From: Anaerolineales bacterium
Lineage (GTDB): Bacteria > Chloroflexota > Anaerolineae > Epilineales > JAANWY01
Length of the DNA stretch: 44,402 nt
NCBI GenBank assembly: GCA_018263655.1
Contig: JAANWY010000164.1
Span: 1 to 44,402, forward strand
Reading direction: 5' to 3'
Shown: positions 1 to 8,477 of the stretch, in pieces
How the letters are laid out: the number at the start of each line of letters is the position of its first letter
Position numbering within the stretch: the stretch's first letter is position 1
Position numbers and translations under genes: made by a program
Notes under the pieces: model-generated
What the model was told of the DNA's origin: nothing
Seen by the model: the letters and a program-made list of their open reading frames with translations, nothing else
Database searches by the model: none

Positions 1-117
1 GACCAGAGATTTCCCCCTGCCTATACTTGAACCAATCACCCGCAACGGCCGACTGACTGCGCCAAAGCGATGTCCACCCCCTTGCTGTTCTTCATTGCTG
101 CCGGGTGGGGCGCGAAT

Positions 118-146
118 TTGCACCGTAACACCACAGATGCTATAAT
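118..146 (+). promoter_or_regulatory. sigma70-type promoter upstream of rplY
   Basis: TTGCAC at 118-123 and a perfect TATAAT at 141-146 are separated by 17 nt, the ideal spacing. Transcription would start near 153, giving a leader of about 155 nt before the L25 gene. Positions 1-117 hold nothing I recognise. Confidence 0.75.
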
Positions 147-309
147 TGGCCGTTGCAGCTTTTATGAGCATGTGTATAAGCGTGTTCTCGAGCATAATGT
201 ACGATGCCCTGGCCTCATCACATAGCCTCTTCGCATAGCGGCTGGCTGCGGTCAGGGGTCCTTTGTGAAAGCCATTACCCAGAGCCCAAATGAGGGAGCG
301 CACGAACTC

Positions 310-1026
310 ATGGAGAAAATCGAACTAGCCGCTGAGCGGCGGGAAGTCATCGGCAAAAAGGTAAAACGTATCCGCGCTGAAGGTCAAGTGCCGGCCATCA
401 TTTACGGACCCGAAATCGAGCCCATCCCCATTCAGGTTGATGAAATCGATCTGGTTCGGACGCTGCGTGAAGCCGGCGCCAACCGACTGATCACTGTGAA
501 CATCGGAGGGGATGGGGACCCGCATGTCACACTGGCTCGCGATGTGCAGCGCGACGTACTCGCACGCAACCTACTGCATGTGGACTTTCAGGAAGTCGTG
601 CTTACTGAGACCATCACCAGCGATGTTCCCCTCATACTCGAGGGGACACCTTCCATTGTCGAACGCGGTGAGGCCCTTGTCAACCAAATGCTTAACTCAG
701 TCGAGATCGAAGCCCTACCCACGGACCTCATCCCTTCCATCGCTGTGGACATCAGTGAATTGGAAGAAGTCGACGACGCCATTCTCGTAAGCGATTTGGA
801 GCTGTCTGATCGGGTGACCATGCTCACTGATCCCAATGAAATGATCGTCCGCGTCAGCCACCCCGAGATGGATGTGGAAGAGCTCGAAGAAGCCATCATC
901 GAGGAAGAACTCGAAGTCGAGGTCATTCCTGAAGGCGAAGAGCTCGAAGAGCTAGAGGTAGACGAAGAAGGATTGGCAGAAGAAGAGGGAGAAGCCGAAG
1001 AGGAAGTAAGGGATTACATGATGTAG
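310..1026 (+). CDS. rplY: 50S ribosomal protein L25/general stress protein CTC
   Basis: L25 of the TL5/CTC type, which binds 5S rRNA in the large ribosomal subunit. The N-terminal L25 domain is visible at about residues 5-90 (GKKVKRIRAEGQVPAIIYG near the start, then NLLHVDFQEV). It is followed by the CTC beta domain (about 95-180, with IEALPTDLIPSIAVDIS). The last 50 or so residues are almost all Glu and Asp, a low-complexity acidic tail common in long L25 forms. At 238 aa it fits the long CTC class. An in-frame GTG at 265 would add 15 residues. I prefer ATG 310 because the conserved domain starts immediately after it and a GGGAG lies about 11 nt upstream. It is a single gene with its own promoter, and a strong terminator lies before mreB. 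Confidence 0.93.
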   Translation: MEKIELAAERREVIGKKVKRIRAEGQVPAIIYGPEIEPIPIQVDEIDLVRTLREAGANRLITVNIGGDGDPHVTLARDVQRDVLARNLLHVDFQEVVLTETITSDVPLILEGTPSIVERGEALVNQMLNSVEIEALPTDLIPSIAVDISELEEVDDAILVSDLELSDRVTMLTDPNEMIVRVSHPEMDVEELEEAIIEEELEVEVIPEGEELEELEVDEEGLAEEEGEAEEEVRDYMM

Positions 1027-1057
1027 CTCCAAGAGGCCCTGTCTGAGAAACCTAGTC

Positions 1058-1151
1058 TCGATACAGTATCTTCTCAGTATATGGGGGGACATGGGTCGAA
1101 ATACCATTTCGACCTACATAACCCCGAAACATTGAGAGGATGCTCGATACA
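1058..1151. mobile_element. palindromic element, family A copy 1, with 8-bp target duplication
   Basis: The element at 1066-1143 (78 bp) starts GTATCTTCTCAG and ends TTGAGAGGATGC, roughly inverted copies. Its centre is the hairpin GGTCGAAAT/ATTTCGACC. It is flanked by perfect 8-bp direct repeats TCGATACA (1058-1065 and 1144-1151), the mark of a transposition event. It has no coding capacity. Related copies lie at 20909-20989 and, inverted, at 32240-32340. The inverted copy shares the run TATATGGGGGGACATG and the same central hairpin. Confidence 0.85.
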
Positions 1152-1176
1152 GGTAACCTCAGAATTGGAGCGTCCA

Positions 1177-1220
1177 GGCCGGTGGGAAATGCCATTTCCC
1201 GCCGGCCCTTTTTTTCTTTT
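1177..1220 (+). terminator. intrinsic terminator between rplY and mreB
   Basis: A 15-bp stem (1177-1191 with 1193-1207, one G-T pair, near-zero spacer, so the real loop takes a few stem bases) is followed by CTTTTTTTCTTTT at 1208-1220. It ends the L25 transcript just before the mreB promoter. Confidence 0.88.
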
Positions 1221-1228
1221 CTGATTTA

Positions 1229-1237
1229 TGGTATAAT
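1229..1237 (+). promoter_or_regulatory. extended -10 promoter for mreB
   Basis: TGG-TATAAT (1229-1237) is an extended -10 element. The -35 position falls in the terminator T-run and is poor, so this promoter would rely on the extended -10. The start point would be near 1244, about 30 nt before the mreB start. Confidence 0.6.
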
Positions 1238-1274
1238 GCAGGCAACAGTAATGAATGTGCGAGGAGGATCTTCT

Positions 1275-2336
1275 TTGTTCAGCCCCTTAAATGCTATCCT
1301 GGGCCTTTTCTCACGAGATGTGGGGATCGACTTAGGTACCGCCAACACGCTCGTGATGGTCCGGGGACAGGGAATCGTCATCAATGAGCCTTCGGTTGTT
1401 GCCATCGAGAGTAGGACCCGTAGAGTCTTGGCCATCGGCGCCGAGGCGAAGGAAATGGTGGGGCGAACGCCGGCCAGCATCGTCGCCATTCGTCCGTTGC
1501 GGGATGGCGTCATCTCAGACTTCGATGTCACTGAGAAGATGCTTCACTATTTTATCAACAAAGTTCACGAGAAGATCCTCACACCTATGCCCCGCCCGCG
1601 AGTGGTTGTCGGCATCCCTAGCGGCGTTACCGAGGTCGAGAAACGCGCTGTTCACGATGCTTCCCTGAACGCCGGCGCGCGTGAGGCGTTTCTAATCGAG
1701 GAGCCAATGGCGGCCGCCATTGGTGCCGGCTTGCCGGTGACCGAGTCCATGGGCAACATGGTGATCGACATTGGGGGTGGTACCACCGAGGTGGCCGTGA
1801 TCGCGTTGGGGGGCATCGTCATCGCTGGCTCCTTGCGGATTGCGGGCGACGAAATGGATCAAGCAGTTGCTGACTATGCCCGGCAGAAGTACAACCTCTA
1901 CATCGGTGAGCGGATGTCCGAGACGGCCAAGATGCAGATCGGGTCCGCCTATCCTTTGGAAGAGGAACAGACGATGGAACTGCGAGGCCGCAATCTAATT
2001 ACGGGCCTGCCCCAGAGCGTCGCCGTGAGCAGCGTCGAGATTCGCGAGGCCCTAGCAAGTCCCGTGAGTACCATCGTCGATGTGGTGCGTGATACTTTAG
2101 ACGATACGCCCCCCGAGTTGGTGGCTGACCTGATGGATCATGGCGTCGTGCTAGCCGGCGGCGGGGCGCTGTTGCAGGGGCTGGCGCAGCGGCTGCAGGA
2201 TGAGACGAAAATGCACGTCCGGGTAGCTGAAGACCCCATGGCCTGCGTGGCTCGGGGTGCCGGCGCGGTTCTGGAAGACCTGGACACCTTACACGTAGCT
2301 CTGGCGACGACGCAGCGCGCCTCAGTTAGGCGGTAG
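1275..2336 (+). CDS. mreB: rod shape-determining protein MreB
   Basis: Bacterial actin that polymerises under the inner membrane and guides lateral wall synthesis. Actin-fold nucleotide motifs are visible: phosphate 1 DVGIDLGTANTLV near residue 15, phosphate 2 NMVIDIGGGTTEVAVI near 155-170, and the adenosine motif HGVVLAGGGALLQGL near 290. Length 353 aa is normal for the family. I chose TTG 1275 because GAGGAGGA (1261-1268) sits 6 nt upstream and the MreB N-terminus (LFSPLNAILGLFSRD) begins right there. The upstream frame back to 1140 runs through a terminator and promoter and is not coding. It is the first gene of the mreBCD-mrdA block. Confidence 0.97.
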   Translation: MFSPLNAILGLFSRDVGIDLGTANTLVMVRGQGIVINEPSVVAIESRTRRVLAIGAEAKEMVGRTPASIVAIRPLRDGVISDFDVTEKMLHYFINKVHEKILTPMPRPRVVVGIPSGVTEVEKRAVHDASLNAGAREAFLIEEPMAAAIGAGLPVTESMGNMVIDIGGGTTEVAVIALGGIVIAGSLRIAGDEMDQAVADYARQKYNLYIGERMSETAKMQIGSAYPLEEEQTMELRGRNLITGLPQSVAVSSVEIREALASPVSTIVDVVRDTLDDTPPELVADLMDHGVVLAGGGALLQGLAQRLQDETKMHVRVAEDPMACVARGAGAVLEDLDTLHVALATTQRASVRR

Positions 2337-2346
2337 CACCCGCCCA

Positions 2347-2560
2347 CAGGGGGTGTGTGCATCCCAAGTTTGTAAAGCCGGTGGCCGGCGCTCTCAACCC
2401 GCAACAAGTTGCGGCGTCCGGACGCTCGAACTTGCGACGTCCGGAGCGGCGTCCTGAGCTTGTCGAAGGGGGCCTGTCGAAGGGTTCGAGATGGTGACGC
2501 ATACTGGTACGGGAGCTCAGATGATGATTGCGTCATTAACAAATGTGGGATGCACCCCAG
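2347..2560. repeat. imperfect palindrome mosaic between mreB and mreC, with a REP-like core
   Basis: The outer arms GTGTGCATCCC (about 2354-2366) and GGGATGCACCCC (2547-2558) pair, and the pairing continues with AAGTTTGT against ACAAATGT. Inside lie a GCGTCCGGACGC palindrome (about 2413-2424) and the REP-like word at 2451-2484, containing CTGAGCTTGTCGAAGGG, which recurs exactly at 17416-17449. No open reading frame is supported, and no target duplication was found. Confidence 0.6.
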
Positions 2561-2569
2561 GAGGGTAAC

Positions 2570-3415
2570 ATGTTGAAGCGCACAAGCGACTCAACAATCC
2601 TGTTTGTCCTGATCGGTTTGAGTCTGGTCGGCTTCGCTCTGCACCGCACGGACGCCCTGGCGCCGGCCGAGCGCACCACCCTGGATGCAGTCGCGCCGGT
2701 CCAGCGGTCCATCGATGGGGTTGTGGATCGCGCCAGCAATCTGGTGGAAACGGCGCGCCGGCTCGATAGCCTACAACAGGAAAACGAAGCCCTCCGCGAG
2801 CTGGTGGACCAGCTAATGATCGAGAACGTTAAACTCAAGGATGAGACGCGAGAAATCCGGGCGTTGCGAGAGGAACTTCAGTTCAAGCGCGCCAACCCCT
2901 CTTTTGATATCCGCGCCGCCGACATCCTTGGTGGTCAGGTTGTCGGCCACGACCCCAGCAATCCGCTGTCATACATCATCATCGATGTGGGAGCCGGCGA
3001 TGGTGTGCAGCGGGACATGCCCGTCACGCGGGCCGGCGCGCTCGTGGGACGAGTTGTGCGTGTCGGAGAAGAGGCTGCGCGCGTATTGTTGATCACCGAC
3101 CCCACCAGCAAAGTCAACGCCCGCGTGCAACGCTCCGGGGCGACAGGTATCGTGGCCGGCAGCGTCGATGGCACACTGCGCCTGACGCGGATTCCGGCCG
3201 ATGCAGAAGTAGGGGTAGGTGACATCATCATCACGTCCGGTTACGGCGGCAACTTCCCACGGCGGCTGGCGATCGGGCAGGTGACGCAAGTTCACAGGCG
3301 GAACGTGGACCCGTTCCAGACAGCCGATTTGCAGGCGGCCGCCGGCTTAGGTGCGCTAGAGATCGTTTCTGTCATCACAGACTTCCAGCCGACGCGCACT
3401 GACGACGTCCAGTAG
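2570..3415 (+). CDS. mreC: rod shape-determining protein MreC
   Basis: Bitopic scaffold of the elongasome that links MreB and MreD to PBP2. It has a short cytoplasmic head and a single membrane helix (about residues 9-25, ILFVLIGLSLVGFAL). A periplasmic coiled coil follows at about 50-100 (LDSLQQENEALRELVDQL), then the double beta-barrel (about 110-270) with GAGDGVQRDMPV and ITSGYGGNFPRRLAIGQV. Length 281 aa is typical. ATG 2570 is preceded by AGGAGGG at good spacing. The next gene, mreD, follows after an inserted palindromic element. Confidence 0.95.
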   Translation: MLKRTSDSTILFVLIGLSLVGFALHRTDALAPAERTTLDAVAPVQRSIDGVVDRASNLVETARRLDSLQQENEALRELVDQLMIENVKLKDETREIRALREELQFKRANPSFDIRAADILGGQVVGHDPSNPLSYIIIDVGAGDGVQRDMPVTRAGALVGRVVRVGEEAARVLLITDPTSKVNARVQRSGATGIVAGSVDGTLRLTRIPADAEVGVGDIIITSGYGGNFPRRLAIGQVTQVHRRNVDPFQTADLQAAAGLGALEIVSVITDFQPTRTDDVQ

Positions 3416-3435
3416 AGGCTGCCCGATGACGAACA

Positions 3436-3568
3436 GTAACCGTTCAGGTGGTGGGGACCCTTGCGAAGGTTTGCCAATCGCATTCGGGCTGAAAGGGCCC
3501 TCGACAGTCGAAAATCAGCCCCTTGCCAAGGCTATACCCAACCTTCACAAGGGTAGCTGAACGCTTAC
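3436..3568. mobile_element. palindromic element, family C copy 1
   Basis: The ends GTAACCGTTCAGG (3436-3448) and CTGAACGCTTAC (3557-3568) are inverted copies. Inner arms ACCCTTGCGAAGGTTTG and AACCTTCACAAGGGT also pair, as do GGGCTGA and TCAGCCCC, so the whole piece folds as a long hairpin. The flanks GACGAACA and GCTGAACA match at 6 of 8 positions, consistent with an old 8-bp duplication. It separates mreC from mreD. Confidence 0.7.
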
Positions 3569-3609
3569 GCTGAACATATTTCATTGAGGTGAGTGGGAGT
3601 GATGGACTC

Positions 3610-4110
3610 ATGAGTCCTTACCTGGCTGTTTCCATATTGGCCGGCATCGCGCTCCTGCAGACGACCCTGGCCCCGTATCTCGCCTTTAGGGGCGCACAGC
3701 CTGACTTCATGCTATTGGCTGTCGTGTCGTGGAGCCTGTTGCGTGGCGGGCGTGCGGGGGCTGTGTGGGGATTCGTCGGCGGCTTGCTGTTGGAACTCCT
3801 GTCGGGTGGCCCATTCGGTGTCTTGCTCCTGCCGCTCGTTGTGCTCGGCTATCTATCGGGGTTGGGTGAGATCAACGTGCTGCGTGCCCATTTTCTCTTG
3901 CCAGGGTTGGTCATTCTGGTGGCGACTCTGCTCTACGACGCTCTAATTCTGATTCTCCTACAGCTACTCGGGCAGCCCGTTGTCTGGGGGCCAGCCCTTC
4001 TGAACTTGATCCTGCCGGCGGCGCTGCTCAACGCGCTGACCTTGCCGTTCTTCTACCTGCCGTTTCGTCGGGCTCACCAAACCAATCGTCAACCGCAGAT
4101 GAAGTGGTAG
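3610..4110 (+). CDS. mreD: rod shape-determining protein MreD
   Basis: Small polytopic membrane protein of the elongasome. The 166 residues are almost entirely hydrophobic, with about five membrane helices and the MreD-like stretch QPDFMLLAVVSWSLLRG near residue 30, followed by GAVWGFVGGLLLELLSGGPFG. I start at ATG 3610 with GGGAG about 10 nt upstream; an in-frame GTG at 3589 would add seven residues. The call rests on hydropathy, the GFxxGLLxD-like region and position between mreC and mrdA. Confidence 0.9.
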   Translation: MSPYLAVSILAGIALLQTTLAPYLAFRGAQPDFMLLAVVSWSLLRGGRAGAVWGFVGGLLLELLSGGPFGVLLLPLVVLGYLSGLGEINVLRAHFLLPGLVILVATLLYDALILILLQLLGQPVVWGPALLNLILPAALLNALTLPFFYLPFRRAHQTNRQPQMKW

Positions 4111-4139
4111 CCGGCGCCTGAGCTGAGTTTATCGAAGCG

Positions 4140-6152
4140 ATGGAACTTCGAGATCCTTTTCCGCGCCCAGCCCGCAATGACGATCACAACGGCGCGTCAG
4201 CCCGTCTGATCGTCTTTCGGGTGTTCGTTGTGCTGGTGTTTGTGGTACTGGCCGGGCGGCTGTGGCAACTGCAAATTGTGCGTGGGGAGCAATACCGCCA
4301 ACGAGCCGACAGCAATCGGTTCCGCATCGAAGCAATCGACGCCCCGCGAGGCGTCATCTACGATCGGGGCGGCAACATTGTCGTCCGGAACAAGGCCAGC
4401 TTTGCTGTTTCCGTCGTCCCGGCTAACCTGCCCGCAGAGCAAGAACAGCACGTCTACCAGAAGCTGGCGGACTTGCTCGACATGCCCGTCAGTGGGTGGC
4501 CGGCCGGCGTTGGGACGGGGGCACGCCCTAGCATCCGGGAAATCGTTGAAGCCGGCCGCGCTCGCGATCCGTACTCGCCGGTGTTGGTGAAAGCCAACGT
4601 CCCGCGCGACACGGCGCTCATCATCGAGGAGACTCACCTGTCACTGCCGGGGGTGCGCGTTGAAACGGCCCCGATTCGCGAGTACACAACTGGACCGCTA
4701 CTGTCGCACATTCTGGGCTACATGGGATCGATCCCGAAAGAATGGGCAGAGGCATACGACAGCCCAGACTACCACCCGGCCGATCGCGTTGGCTTGGCCG
4801 GCGTCGAATACAGCCTGGAGGATGTCCTTCGGGGTGAAAAAGGTCACCAGTTTGTCGAGGTGGATGTAGTAGGCCGGATTCTGCGAATGATCGGGGACCC
4901 GATTGAGCCTGTACCAGGGCACAATCTCTACCTGACGATTGATACACAATTGCAGCGGGATGTCGAAGGCATCTTGAAGGGAGCTTTGGAAGAACTCGGG
5001 GCGTCTTCCGGCGCGGCTGTTGTCGGCGATCCTGGCTCTGGCGAAATCATGGCTATGGTCTCGCTGCCGAGATACGATAACGGCCTGTTTGCCGGCGGTA
5101 TCTCGGCCGACGATTGGGAGGAGCTCGCTAATGCCCCGTTGAACCCGCTCCTGAACCGCGCCATCGCCGGCCTATATCCCCCCGGGTCGATTTTCAAACT
5201 CGTTCCAGCCGCTGCAGCGCTCGAAGAAGGCGTCGTCACCCCCGACACCTTGATCGACGATCCGGGCGTGATTCTAGTTAAGAACGAGTACTTTCCGGAC
5301 GATCCGGAGATGGCGCAGCCGTTTTACTGCTGGCTACGGTCAGGGCACGGCAAGCTCGATGTCGTGGGGGCCATTGCCCATTCGTGTGACGTGTTCTTCT
5401 ATGAAATTGCCGGCGGATTCGAGGATTTTCGCGGTCTTGGCGTTGACCGCCTGGCGCAGTACGCCGAACTATTTGGACTGGGTGCGCCGACCGGCATCGA
5501 CTTGCCCGGGGAGTTGGCTGGCCTGGTGCCGACGCCCAAGTGGAAGCGGAAACGGTTCGGCGCTGACGGTGGGGTGTGGACCACGGGCAACACTTACAAC
5601 ATGGGCATCGGTCAGGGTGATGTGTTGGTGACACCGCTCCAGATGTTTAGTCTGACTTCTGTTGTGGCCAGCGGAGGCACGCTGTATCGTCCGCAGATCA
5701 TCCAGCGGGTGGTTGATACGCAGGGGGAGACGGTAGAGAGGATGGAGCCAGAGGTGACCCGCGAAGTTGCCGTCGATCCGGCGCACCTGGCCCTCGTGCG
5801 CCAGGGCATGCGACGGGCCGTCACTTCGGGCACCGCCAAGGCCGAGTGGACGCATCTGCCGCCGGAGATTGACGTCGCCGGCAAGACGGGTACCGCTGAG
5901 TTCTGCCAGCCTAACGCAGCCGGCACAGACTGTGAGCGTGACAGTGATGGCAATCTGCTGACCCATGCCTGGTTCGTAGCGTTCGCACCTTTCGAGGCCC
6001 CCGAAATCGCTGTCGTTGTATTCATCGATGGGCGCGGGGTAGGGCATGTGATCGAGGGTTCGCGGGTGGCGGCTCCTATCGCGGCGGACATCATCCGGAC
6101 GTACTACGGGTTGCCGGAGTGGCAGCCCACGCCTACGCCCGGCCCGCAGTGA
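4140..6152 (+). CDS. mrdA: penicillin-binding protein 2 (elongasome transpeptidase)
   Basis: Class B PBP that cross-links new lateral-wall peptidoglycan together with RodA. One N-terminal membrane anchor lies at about residues 23-40. The pedestal/dimerisation domain follows (APRGVIYDRGG near 62). The transpeptidase domain shows all three motifs: SIFK in PPGSIFKL (about 348-355), SCD in AHSCDVFFYE (SxD, as in other PBP2 proteins) and KTGT in AGKTGTAEF (about 580). Length 670 aa is normal. ATG 4140 lies just after a REP-like fragment (CTGAGCTGAGTTTATCGAAG, from 4119). No good Shine-Dalgarno is visible, so translation may depend on upstream context. It closes the mre block. Confidence 0.96.
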   Translation: MELRDPFPRPARNDDHNGASARLIVFRVFVVLVFVVLAGRLWQLQIVRGEQYRQRADSNRFRIEAIDAPRGVIYDRGGNIVVRNKASFAVSVVPANLPAEQEQHVYQKLADLLDMPVSGWPAGVGTGARPSIREIVEAGRARDPYSPVLVKANVPRDTALIIEETHLSLPGVRVETAPIREYTTGPLLSHILGYMGSIPKEWAEAYDSPDYHPADRVGLAGVEYSLEDVLRGEKGHQFVEVDVVGRILRMIGDPIEPVPGHNLYLTIDTQLQRDVEGILKGALEELGASSGAAVVGDPGSGEIMAMVSLPRYDNGLFAGGISADDWEELANAPLNPLLNRAIAGLYPPGSIFKLVPAAAALEEGVVTPDTLIDDPGVILVKNEYFPDDPEMAQPFYCWLRSGHGKLDVVGAIAHSCDVFFYEIAGGFEDFRGLGVDRLAQYAELFGLGAPTGIDLPGELAGLVPTPKWKRKRFGADGGVWTTGNTYNMGIGQGDVLVTPLQMFSLTSVVASGGTLYRPQIIQRVVDTQGETVERMEPEVTREVAVDPAHLALVRQGMRRAVTSGTAKAEWTHLPPEIDVAGKTGTAEFCQPNAAGTDCERDSDGNLLTHAWFVAFAPFEAPEIAVVVFIDGRGVGHVIEGSRVAAPIAADIIRTYYGLPEWQPTPTPGPQ

Positions 6153-6154
6153 CC

Positions 6155-6224
6155 AGTGAACGGTGAGCAGTAAACAGTGCCAAGTTGTGGTTACTGCTGA
6201 CTGGATACGGTGCACTGACGACTG
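6155..6224. repeat. CAGTRAACAGT-type word-repeat hairpin between mrdA and minC
   Basis: The left side repeats variants of CAGTGAACGGTGAGCAGTAA and the right side carries their complements (TTACTGCTGACTGG, GTGCACTG), giving an imperfect hairpin. The same word family sits inside the cobalamin riboswitch at 20641-20709. It abuts the minC start codon and leaves no clear ribosome binding site. Confidence 0.65.
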
Positions 6225-6884
6225 ATGATGGCTGAGGGTACTGTCACGATCAAGGGCACCAAGGACGGACTGCTCGTCATCCTGAACCAGGATGACTGGC
6301 CCACGACCCTGAGCAACCTTAAAGAGCACCTGGTTCAGATGGGCACCTTTTTTACCGGCGGGAAGGTGATGTTACAGGCTGGGGGGCGTGTGCTGGAGGC
6401 CGAGGAACTGGAGACGGTCGCAGGTGTATTTAGTACCCAGGGCATGACGCTGACGACCGTCCTGAGCGAATCGGCGGCGACGCGCCGGGCGGCACACCGC
6501 CTAGGCTTTGAGACAGAACGCCCAAAGCCGCAACCACCGCCGCGGCCGGCGGCGACGATGGACAACATGGTAGTGCGACGGACATTGCGGTCTGGCCAGA
6601 GTGTGCACCATCCGGGATCAATCGTTGTGATCGGCGATGTGAACCCCGGTGCAGAAGTTGTAGCCGGCGGGGACATCATCGTGTGGGGCCACCTGCGCGG
6701 CGTGGTGCATGCCGGCGCATTGGGGGACAATGAGGCTATCGTGTGTGCGCTGGCGCTGGCTCCGACGCAGCTTCGGATTGGCAATCAGATCGCGCGACCG
6801 CCAGAAGAAGAAATGGAGACATCGCAGCCAGAGACGGCGCGTGTTAGAGACGACCAGATTGTGGTAGAGGATTGGGACAGATAG
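6225..6884 (+). CDS. minC: septum site-determining protein MinC
   Basis: Inhibitor of FtsZ polymerisation that is recruited to the membrane by MinD. The N-terminal domain (about 1-105, with KGTKDGLLVIL at the start) is followed by a Pro-rich linker (PKPQPPPRPA, about 100-110). The C-terminal beta-helix follows at about 115-190, with the very typical SIVVIGDVNPGAEVVAGGDI and IVWGHLRGVVHAGA. Length 219 aa is normal. Two adjacent ATG codons (6225, 6228) can start it, and no strong ribosome binding site is visible. It is separated from minD by a 200-nt nested palindrome. Confidence 0.94.
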   Translation: MMAEGTVTIKGTKDGLLVILNQDDWPTTLSNLKEHLVQMGTFFTGGKVMLQAGGRVLEAEELETVAGVFSTQGMTLTTVLSESAATRRAAHRLGFETERPKPQPPPRPAATMDNMVVRRTLRSGQSVHHPGSIVVIGDVNPGAEVVAGGDIIVWGHLRGVVHAGALGDNEAIVCALALAPTQLRIGNQIARPPEEEMETSQPETARVRDDQIVVEDWDR

Positions 6885-6885
6885 A

Positions 6886-7090
6886 GACTAGGGATTGAAG
6901 ATTAGGCCCGAGCATCGGACCTAATCTCCAATCTCTAACTTGACAATGTTAAATTCGGTTCAGAAACAGCCTTTTGCTCGCCGAAGGTCTCCTGACCGAG
7001 GCGAACGGGGCTCGGTCAGGAGACCTTCGCCCAGCACGCCAGGTAATTTAACATTGTCAAGCTAATCTCTAGCCTCTAATCTCGAGAGGA
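6886..7090. repeat. nested palindromes between minC and minD (family D copy 1 inside GATTAG word repeats)
   Basis: The outer layer is a word-repeat hairpin of GATTAG/CTAATC type (6890-6937 and 7062-7084). Inside it, CTTGACAATGTTAAATT (6939-6955) and its exact complement (7045-7061) form a perfect 17-bp inverted repeat. Inside that, the 19-nt arms 6982-7000 and 7011-7029 (starting CGAAGGTCTCC) are again perfect inverted copies with a 10-nt loop. A diverged copy of the 17-nt ends brackets 32170-32591. No target duplication was found. Confidence 0.8.
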
Positions 7091-7099
7091 GGAGATAAG

Positions 7100-7909
7100 A
7101 TGCCTGGACGAGTGATCACCATCACGTCGGGCAAGGGTGGCGTTGGAAAAACGACGGCTACGGCCAATCTCGGCGTCGTCCTTGCCCAGCGCGGGATGCG
7201 GGTCGCCGTCGTCGACGCCGACATCGGGCTCCGGAACCTTGACGTTGTCATGGGTCTGGAGAACCGAATCATCTACGATCTAGTAGACGCCGTTGAGGGA
7301 CATTGTCGCCTGGAACAGGCTCTGATTCGCGATAAGCGCCTGCCCGAGCTTTACCTATTGCCGGCCGCTCAGACCCGGGATAAATCGGCCGTCTCCGAAG
7401 AGCAGATGTGTGAACTGTGCAACGATCTGCGGGAGATAGTCGACTTTGCCCTGGTTGACTCGCCGGCAGGTATTGAGCAAGGCTATCGCAATGCAGTCGC
7501 GCCAGCCGACGAGATCCTCGTCATCACGACGCCCGAGGTTTCGGCTGTCCGTGATGCTGATCGCATCATCGGCCTGGTTGAGGCGGAGGGGAAGGGACCG
7601 GCACGTCTCATCATCAACCGCCTGAAGCCGGCGATGGTCCAGCGCGGCGATATGCTAGACACGCAAGATGTGTTAGATGTCCTCGCCGTTGAATTGGTCG
7701 GCGTCGTACCCGAGGACGAGAAGATCATCGTCTCCGCCAACCAAGGTCGTCCAGCAGCTCTGTTGAACGGCTCACTAGCCGGTCAGGCTTTCCACCGGAT
7801 AGGCGGCCGGCTTTTGGGTGAGGTGGTGCCTTTTGTGGAACTGAAGGCGCCACCGTCGTTCCTCGAACGGCTACTGGACATTTTCCAAGCAACTGGAGGT
7901 GACTTATGA
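7100..7909 (+). CDS. minD: septum site-determining ATPase MinD
   Basis: ParA/MinD-family ATPase that binds membrane when ATP-bound and recruits MinC. The deviant Walker A SGKGGVGKTT is at residues 10-19, DADIGLRNLDVVMGLE at about 40-55 and the DSPAGIEQGYRNA region near 120. The C-terminal PPSFLERLLDIFQ can form the amphipathic membrane-targeting helix. Length 269 aa is normal. Start ATG 7100 has GAGAGGAGGAGA just upstream. The stop overlaps minE by 4 nt, which implies translational coupling. Confidence 0.97.
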   Translation: MPGRVITITSGKGGVGKTTATANLGVVLAQRGMRVAVVDADIGLRNLDVVMGLENRIIYDLVDAVEGHCRLEQALIRDKRLPELYLLPAAQTRDKSAVSEEQMCELCNDLREIVDFALVDSPAGIEQGYRNAVAPADEILVITTPEVSAVRDADRIIGLVEAEGKGPARLIINRLKPAMVQRGDMLDTQDVLDVLAVELVGVVPEDEKIIVSANQGRPAALLNGSLAGQAFHRIGGRLLGEVVPFVELKAPPSFLERLLDIFQATGGDL

Positions 7910-8193
7910 GTTTCTGGGATCGTCTCTTCGGACACCAGGAGGCCGAGAACCGCAGCAAGGATGTTGCGAAACAACGTCTGCAAGTGGTGTTGGTTCACGA
8001 CCGAACGCGCATTCGGCCGGGTCTCCTGGATACGATCCGAGACGAAATCGTCAGTGGTATCTCGAAGCATGTCGAGGTAGACAAAGGCCATGTCGAACTA
8101 TCCCTCGCGAGCGAGGGTGGCCAGAGCCGGCTTGTCGCCGACATTCCGTTGAAGGTGGCTGGCCGACCACGACAGCGACCGACTGCTGGCTGA
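7906..8193 (+). CDS. minE: cell division topological specificity factor MinE
   Basis: Activates the MinD ATPase and drives pole-to-pole movement of MinCD. MSFWDRLFG at the start is the amphipathic membrane helix. The contact helix follows at about residues 22-35 (AKQRLQVVLVHDR), and the dimer beta domain contains the LLDTIRDEIVSGISKHV stretch. At 95 aa it is of usual size. It starts inside the minD stop (ATGA). Confidence 0.95.
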   Translation: MSFWDRLFGHQEAENRSKDVAKQRLQVVLVHDRTRIRPGLLDTIRDEIVSGISKHVEVDKGHVELSLASEGGQSRLVADIPLKVAGRPRQRPTAG

Positions 8194-8477
8194 GCGAGTG
8201 AGCCGAGGTGCAGAGGTGCAGGGGAGAGAGGATCGAACTACGACATACCTGCCCTTTTCTCTCCTGATCCTCTGCTCACGCATCAGCGATCAGCATCCTG
8301 CGGTCGGTGGTATGGTCTGAACCGTCCGTGATCTGTCGCGAGTGAGCAGCGGAACAACACGTTCCAGTCGGTCACAATATTGCTCGTAGTGAGCGCTTCA
8401 CCACCTGAGCGTGCGCTGAAGTGTACAAGATGAGCATGCGTTGTGACGAACTAAATTGCTGAGGTTCGTCTCATTTC
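8194..8477 (+). other. intergenic stretch minE to rodA
   Basis: 284 nt without a gene. 8210-8280 forms an imperfect hairpin (GTGAGC with GCTCAC; GGGAGAGAGGATC with a CTCTCCTGATCC-like arm), another word-repeat palindrome. I see no convincing promoter for rodA; its upstream 150 nt may contain one that I cannot assign. Confidence 0.5.
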
